Assembly: GCA_012798275.1 (NCBI GenBank)
Contig: JAAZNO010000420.1
Span: 1 to 9,618 of the forward strand
From: Chloroflexota bacterium
GTDB lineage: Bacteria > Chloroflexota > Anaerolineae > B4-G1 > SLSP01
Length of the DNA: 9,618 nt
Direction of reading: 5' to 3'
Made by a program: the position numbers and the translations under genes. Below are positions 6,901-9,618 of this stretch, one piece after another (the stretch's first letter is position 1; each line of letters opens with the position of its first letter). The notes below the pieces were generated by a model, which searched no databases, was not told where the DNA came from, and worked only from the letters and a program-made list of their open reading frames with translations.

Positions 6901-7087
6901 GCCCCCTTCACCGCAGATCAGTCGGCGACCGGGGACGCGGGAATTGGGGCGCAACGATCCATGCTGGTGTGGCAGCGGCAAAAAATACAAGAACTGCCAT
7001 TTCCAGGAAGATCAACAAAAGGGTCTCAAGCGCTATGTCAGCCAGAAACCGGCAAGCGAACACGCGCATGCGGCGTCGAGCAAGTAG
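3857..7087 (+). CDS. secA: Preprotein translocase ATPase SecA, long form with inserts and SEC-C tail
   Basis: SecA is the motor that drives unfolded preproteins through SecYEG at the inner face of the membrane. Walker A is MRTGEGKT (102-109). Walker B is VDEVDSILIDEARTP (232-246), and ITYGTNNEFGFDYLRDN is at 198-214. The preprotein cross-linking domain lies at about 250-385. NBD2 includes TNMAGRGVDILLGG (560-573) and the motif VI region QLRGRAGRQGDPGSSRF (659-675). The helical scaffold and wing domains follow, with IRHLTDLDILREGIGLR at 925-941. A Pro/Ala-rich linker leads to the zinc-binding SEC-C motif C1036-W-C1038, C1047-H1048. At 1076 residues it is longer than E. coli SecA (901), with inserts at about 161-189 and 424-472. 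GGAG ends eight bases before the ATG. It heads a six-gene run in one direction. Confidence 0.98.
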   Translation: MPPKFLERVFGNSNDREIARLQKIVQTINALEPEFQALNEAQLRAKTNEFRRRYHDGETLEELLPEAFAAVREASRRTIGLRHYDVQLIGGMILHDGKVAEMRTGEGKTLVATLPLYLNALTGEGAHLVTPNDYLAKFGVQWMGPVYHALGMSVSVIQSGQGVPDEASFRYDPTYVSEDDRLQNLRPITRREAYQSDITYGTNNEFGFDYLRDNMVISLSQCAQGNLAYAIVDEVDSILIDEARTPLIISGPAEESSELYKRFAGLVPLLHEGADYEVDLRTQVVLLTEAGVAKVEQLLNIPAGESLYDAQHAHMLPYLDNALRAKEFYQLDKEYVIREGEVIIVDAFTGRLMFGRRYSEGLHQAIEAKEHVPIQRESLTYATITFQNFFRMYHKLAGMTGTAETEKEELRSIYNLDVVVLPTNVEYRARFEELQEREVPATASGVAFAGILPEDAGDKIKVTVYDDTDGTRYFRRLDLPDQIYKSETAKFRAVVQEIKAAHTAGRPVLVGTTAIETSERLSKMLRAAGIRHEVLNAKYHEREATIIAQAGQPGTVTIATNMAGRGVDILLGGNPEGMAREQLRREEIDLTQIPPAEWDAALRLARRGEDPTPQFPTHWAQVLYEKVQQCAADRKEIYAAGGLHVIGTERHEARRIDNQLRGRAGRQGDPGSSRFYISLEDELMRRFGGERLQPWMERAGMEDAPLEFNVLGKVIASVQERVEGYNFDVRKHVLEYDDVVNKQREVVYAERRKILSREDLKDNLLEMVEAEIRRVVTAATAGDEEDWDLKGLLAELRRFMPLPRDFTVEAMARLKPDALIAQLHTSAAQTYEQMHQQLGAELYHAMRQDEVTIGRILDTREPFHEDVAARLRAQWGAETVEELREVPLRRLTAEQETQVQAIVTEARRLASDRQLMLRALDTAWIRHLTDLDILREGIGLRAVGQQRPLVAYQKEAFEMYQEMLASVQQEIVRHLFLMPAPAAARAAAGRQPSPAALTPAAKRPVLRTSGGSTQAPPSPQISRRPGTRELGRNDPCWCGSGKKYKNCHFQEDQQKGLKRYVSQKPASEHAHAASSK

Positions 7088-7126
7088 CCTGTAGCCAGGT
7101 CCGGCGGAACCGGAGAAGCAATAGCC

Positions 7127-7501
7127 ATGGAAAAAGACAGTCTGGCCAACCGTGCCTACACGGGGGATATTGATCCGGATCTGCTGGATTTTCTAAACCA
7201 ATACGTGGATTCGTTCATCAAATGGGATCTGATGCGCTTCTTCTTCAACAATCCGCACACCATTGACACGGTGGACAACATCGCACGCTACGCCGGACGC
7301 AATCAAGAGACGGTGGGGCAGGAGCTGGCGGAGCTCGCGGAACGCGGCCTGCTGGAAGAGACCCACATGGGGGCGCTCGTGGTCTACGCCCTCTCGGCGG
7401 ACCCGGAACTCCGCGACAGGCTCGCCCGCTTCATCCAGGCCAGCGAGGACCGGCAATTCCGCATTCGCGCCATCTATCACGTCATCAAAGGCAGCTACTG
7501 A
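7127..7501 (+). CDS. Small winged-helix DNA-binding protein
   Basis: This is a 124-residue cytoplasmic protein with no membrane segment. Residues 17-42 form an amphipathic helix pair (LLDFLNQYVDSFIKWDLMRFF). A helix-turn-helix follows, TVDNIARYAGRNQETVGQEL (48-67), then a third helix and a wing-like strand pair, AERGLLEETHMGALVVYAL (71-89). This is the layout of MarR/ArsR-type winged helices. The C-terminal helices (92-120) could serve dimerisation. GGAGA lies about ten bases before the ATG. It starts 39 bases after secA and 30 bases before the KaiC-like gene, so it is probably co-transcribed with both. I infer DNA binding, perhaps control of the operon or a partnership with the KaiC-like ATPase. 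No named family was recognised. Confidence 0.85.
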   Translation: MEKDSLANRAYTGDIDPDLLDFLNQYVDSFIKWDLMRFFFNNPHTIDTVDNIARYAGRNQETVGQELAELAERGLLEETHMGALVVYALSADPELRDRLARFIQASEDRQFRIRAIYHVIKGSY

Positions 7502-7531
7502 AACAGGCGCCCGTGAAGGGGAAAACGAGTC

Positions 7532-8314
7532 ATGCAATCTGAAGCACGTGCGCTCACCGGTGTGCCGGGACTCGACCAGATGCTCAGCGGAGGCTTCCTG
7601 CCGCGGACGGCCAATCTCGTCGAAGGTGCGCCCGGCTGTGGCAAGACCACCCTGGGCATGCAGTTCATCCATTATGGGGCCACGCATGGCGAGCCGGGAT
7701 TGATCCTCACCTTTGAGCAATTCCCGGAGCAGTATTACCGGGACGCCGCAGGTTTCGGCTGGGATTTTCGGGACCTGGAGCAGCGCCGGCTGTTGCAGGT
7801 CATCATGAGCAGCCCGGAAGTCACCAAAGCAGACCTCGAACGCTTCAACGGGCGCATTTCCGGCCTGGTCAACAGTATGGGCGTGAAGCGCATCCTGGTA
7901 GACAGCCTCTCGCAATTCGAACGGCTGACGGACGACCCGGTGGAGCTGCGCAATCTGCTGCACGGTTTTCTGAACGCGCTCCGCCGCGAGGGCCTGACAG
8001 CGCTTCTCACCCGCGAGGCCTATGTGCTGTTGGGCGACGAGCCCCATTCCGACGATGAGACCGAAGAGAACATGAGCTTCCTGGTAGATTCCTACATCAT
8101 GCTGCGCTATGTGGAAATCGAAAGCGCTATTCACCGCGCCATCATCGTGCTCAAAATGCGCGGCAGCGCGCACGACACGCATATCCGGCAATTCGATATT
8201 GGCCCCGACGGGTTGGTGGTCCAAGCGCCGTTCAAGGGGCGTGAGGGCATTCTGAGCGGCACCCCGCAGTATATGGCGGAGTCGTTCATCAAGGCCTTTG
8301 TGCGACGCGGCTAG
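7532..8314 (+). CDS. KaiC-like single-domain RecA-fold ATPase
   Basis: This 260-residue protein has one KaiC/RecA ATPase domain, whereas cyanobacterial KaiC has two. The family opening GVPGLDQMLSGGFLP is at 10-24. Walker A is GAPGCGKTT (32-40) with K38, and Walker B is RILVDSL (120-126) with D124. The C-terminal signature KMRGSAHD (208-215) followed by RQFDIGPDGLVV is the usual KaiC intersubunit region. At the catalytic carboxylate pair (Glu-Glu in KaiC) the sequence is TFEQFPEQ, keeping E62 but having Q63. ATP binding is likely; hydrolysis rate may be altered. An acidic loop, GDEPHSDDETEEN (168-180), lies before the last strands. There is no KaiB or KaiA in the window, so a clock is not implied. 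Related single-domain proteins act in signalling or as motor regulators, for example archaeal FlaH. It sits between a winged-helix gene and two small membrane proteins. Confidence 0.92.
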   Translation: MQSEARALTGVPGLDQMLSGGFLPRTANLVEGAPGCGKTTLGMQFIHYGATHGEPGLILTFEQFPEQYYRDAAGFGWDFRDLEQRRLLQVIMSSPEVTKADLERFNGRISGLVNSMGVKRILVDSLSQFERLTDDPVELRNLLHGFLNALRREGLTALLTREAYVLLGDEPHSDDETEENMSFLVDSYIMLRYVEIESAIHRAIIVLKMRGSAHDTHIRQFDIGPDGLVVQAPFKGREGILSGTPQYMAESFIKAFVRRG

Positions 8315-8341
8315 GCTCGCTGAGGAGACGGGAGAACCGCC

Positions 8342-8653
8342 ATGATCCTGCGCCTGCTCCTGGCAATTATCGGTTGGTGTGGCATCTTACTGCTGCAACT
8401 GATCCTGATGGGGATCGCGCGCTTCTTTGAGCGCAGCTCCGATTCCCCTACGCATTATCGCCTCTACAGCATCCCGATCCTCTTGACGACGTTGGGAGCC
8501 CTCATCTACGTGATCCGCATCCCCTTTGTCACAGCCTGGCCCGACTTTACCGGCGACCCGCTGGCCAATGGGTTCCTGTGTCTCGCCGGCATCATCCTGG
8601 TACTCCTGAGCAGCCTGTTACACGATCAGATGTTACGAGGGCCGCGCTCATGA
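8342..8653 (+). CDS. Small three-helix membrane protein (first of pair)
   Basis: This 103-residue hydrophobic protein has predicted helices at about residues 2-26 (LLLAIIGWCGILLLQLIL), 44-61 (PILLTTLGALIYVIRI) and 74-92 (LANGFLCLAGIILVLLSSLL). The loop after helix 1, RFFERSSDSPTHYR, and the tail, HDQMLRGPRS, carry the positive charges. By the positive-inside rule the N-terminus faces out and the C-terminus in. GGAGA lies six bases before the ATG, and the gene follows the KaiC-like gene by 27 bases. Its stop overlaps the start of the next gene (ATGA). Function is unknown; it may be a membrane anchor or sensor for the cytoplasmic ATPase upstream. Confidence 0.82.
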   Translation: MILRLLLAIIGWCGILLLQLILMGIARFFERSSDSPTHYRLYSIPILLTTLGALIYVIRIPFVTAWPDFTGDPLANGFLCLAGIILVLLSSLLHDQMLRGPRS

Positions 8654-8985
8654 CGGATAGTCAGATCCTGACCTCACACCTGGCACTGCCCATCTTCGCC
8701 GGCATTTTGTATGTAGGCTACTTGCTACGGATGCTCAGCCAACGGATGGGGGCCGTGACCAAAATGCTGCCCTATTACCGTTGGTTCGATCTTGGAAATG
8801 CGTTCATTGCTGCAGCCACCCTCAGCTATATTTTCATCAGTAGTGCAGCGCTGGCTGGCCGGCCCGGCACCTATTTGACGCCGACCTTCAGTCTGCTGAC
8901 GTTGCACTTGCCCCTGGCTCTGGGGATGGGTATCAACAGCTTAATCGCCCTCAAGTACTGGGGCTGGCTCGCCAAACAGCGTTAG
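8650..8985 (+). CDS. Small three-helix membrane protein (second of pair)
   Basis: This 111-residue protein has helices at about 6-26 (ILTSHLALPIFAGILYVGYL), 45-68 (WFDLGNAFIAAATLSYIFISS) and 81-101 (FSLLTLHLPLALGMGINSLI). Basic residues in the loop RMLSQRMGAVTKMLPYYR and in the tail KYWGWLAKQR point to the same N-out, C-in topology as the preceding protein. Its ATG overlaps the preceding stop by four bases (ATGA), so translation is probably coupled. I chose this start over an in-frame ATG 24 codons upstream, which would lie within the preceding gene. The two proteins share length, topology and a basic loop ending in [HY]YR before helix 2. They may be diverged duplicates or subunits of one complex. 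Function is unknown. Confidence 0.82.
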   Translation: MTDSQILTSHLALPIFAGILYVGYLLRMLSQRMGAVTKMLPYYRWFDLGNAFIAAATLSYIFISSAALAGRPGTYLTPTFSLLTLHLPLALGMGINSLIALKYWGWLAKQR

Positions 8986-9007
8986 GGTATTTCCAGGAGC
9001 TGCCGCC

Positions 9008-9618
9008 ATGACCACGCTCACACATCCAATGACTGCAAAGGATATGTTGCAACAAGAGCCGGATTCACAGAAATTAATGCGAATCTGGGCGCACAAACTT
9101 CCCAAAATAGATTTACATCGGCATCTGGAAGGCTCGCTGCGACTACAAACACTGGCGGAGATCGCCATGGAGCACGGCATTGACCTGCCCAGCTACGACG
9201 TCGAACAGCTGCGCCCTTACGTGCAGGTCACCGATGATTATCCGGACTTCCATCGCTTCCTGGAGAAATTCAAACTGCTGCGGCGCTTCTACACTTCCAG
9301 GGAAGCAGTGCAGCGCATCACCCAGGAAGCGCTCCTTGACGCCCTTGCCGACAACATCCGGTATCTGGAGCTGCGTTTCAATCCGGTGGCCCTGTCGCGG
9401 GCGCAAAGCTTCTCGCTCGGCGAGGTGGTGAGCTGGGTGACCGAAGCCGTCGCAGAGAGCCAGAAACACAACGACCTCCGAACCTGCCTGATTCTGCAGA
9501 TCGGCCGCGAGGAATCGCTGCGCGTGGCCGAGGAAATTGTGGATCTGGGGATTGCCTTTCACGGACCCGTGGTGCGGGGCATTGACCTGGCAGGCGACGA
9601 GCTCAACTACCCGGCACG
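9008..9618 (+). CDS. add: Adenosine deaminase family protein, N-terminal part (runs off right edge)
   Basis: This family removes ammonia from adenosine (or a related amino-purine) with a catalytic metal, in purine salvage. The 203 visible codons cover the first half of the TIM barrel. The metal-binding motif is PKIDLHRHLEGSLR with H37 and H39, and G42 follows. YLELRFNPVA (about 119-128) is on the next strand. GIDLAGDE (194-201) is the substrate-loop motif that also occurs in Add. The later catalytic His, Glu and Asp residues lie beyond the window, so adenosine cannot be told firmly from adenine or a modified nucleoside as substrate. The start was chosen for AGGAG at 8995-8999. An N-terminal extension of about 25 residues precedes the barrel. 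The gene follows the second membrane protein by 22 bases in the same direction and is probably in the same transcript. Confidence 0.88.
   Translation, partial: MTTLTHPMTAKDMLQQEPDSQKLMRIWAHKLPKIDLHRHLEGSLRLQTLAEIAMEHGIDLPSYDVEQLRPYVQVTDDYPDFHRFLEKFKLLRRFYTSREAVQRITQEALLDALADNIRYLELRFNPVALSRAQSFSLGEVVSWVTEAVAESQKHNDLRTCLILQIGREESLRVAEEIVDLGIAFHGPVVRGIDLAGDELNYPA

Noticed and set aside
7193..8224. 343-codon antisense ORF opposite the winged-helix and KaiC-like genes
   Set aside because: No ribosome binding site or domain; the plus-strand frames carry Walker motifs and ordered gene spacing.
7532..8314. Circadian clock KaiC
   Set aside because: There is only one ATPase domain, no KaiA or KaiB gene nearby, and no phosphorylation-site domain, so a clock role is not supported.

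Overview
The window looks like chromosomal DNA of a GC-rich bacterium, most likely a Chloroflexota (Anaerolineae/Caldilineae-like) lineage. That placement is inference. It rests on the SecA form (1076 residues with extra inserts and a SEC-C tail), a single-domain KaiC-like ATPase beside a small winged-helix protein, and a DUF2089 plus SHOCT-like gene pair. No rRNA, tRNA, CRISPR array, transposase or phage gene was seen.

Left part, minus strand (1-3250). At the left edge lies the N-terminal 284 codons of a membrane-bound ion-pumping pyrophosphatase (hppA), which runs off the window. Upstream of it is an unrecognised soluble 254-residue protein with its own extended -10 promoter. A 353-bp gap follows, holding an intrinsic terminator and a short degenerate 9-bp tandem repeat. 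Then comes a two-gene operon: a DUF2089 zinc-ribbon/HTH protein, followed by a coiled-coil/SHOCT-like protein. A strong sigma70-type promoter, overlapped by a perfect 10-bp inverted repeat, drives this pair.

Centre (3251-3856). This 606-bp divergent intergenic region carries the minus-strand promoter, a 14-bp-stem hairpin, an isolated very strong minus-strand ribosome binding site with an 11-codon ORF, and the plus-strand secA promoter with a flanking inverted repeat. It ends with an unusual 24-bp alternating purine-pyrimidine run just before a possible 62-codon leader ORF that overlaps the start of secA.

Right part, plus strand (3857-9618). Six genes are tightly packed in one direction: secA, a winged-helix protein, a KaiC-like ATPase, two overlapping three-helix membrane proteins, and an adenosine-deaminase-family gene cut by the right edge. 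Gaps are 39, 30, 27, -4 and 22 bases and none contains a visible terminator, so they are probably one transcript. SecA and the pyrophosphatase are housekeeping membrane functions, and the deaminase belongs to purine salvage. The four genes between secA and the deaminase form an apparently undescribed cassette: a predicted DNA-binding protein, a KaiC-fold ATPase with one of the two usual catalytic glutamates changed to Gln, and two small membrane proteins. This cassette and the possible secA leader ORF are the most interesting content.
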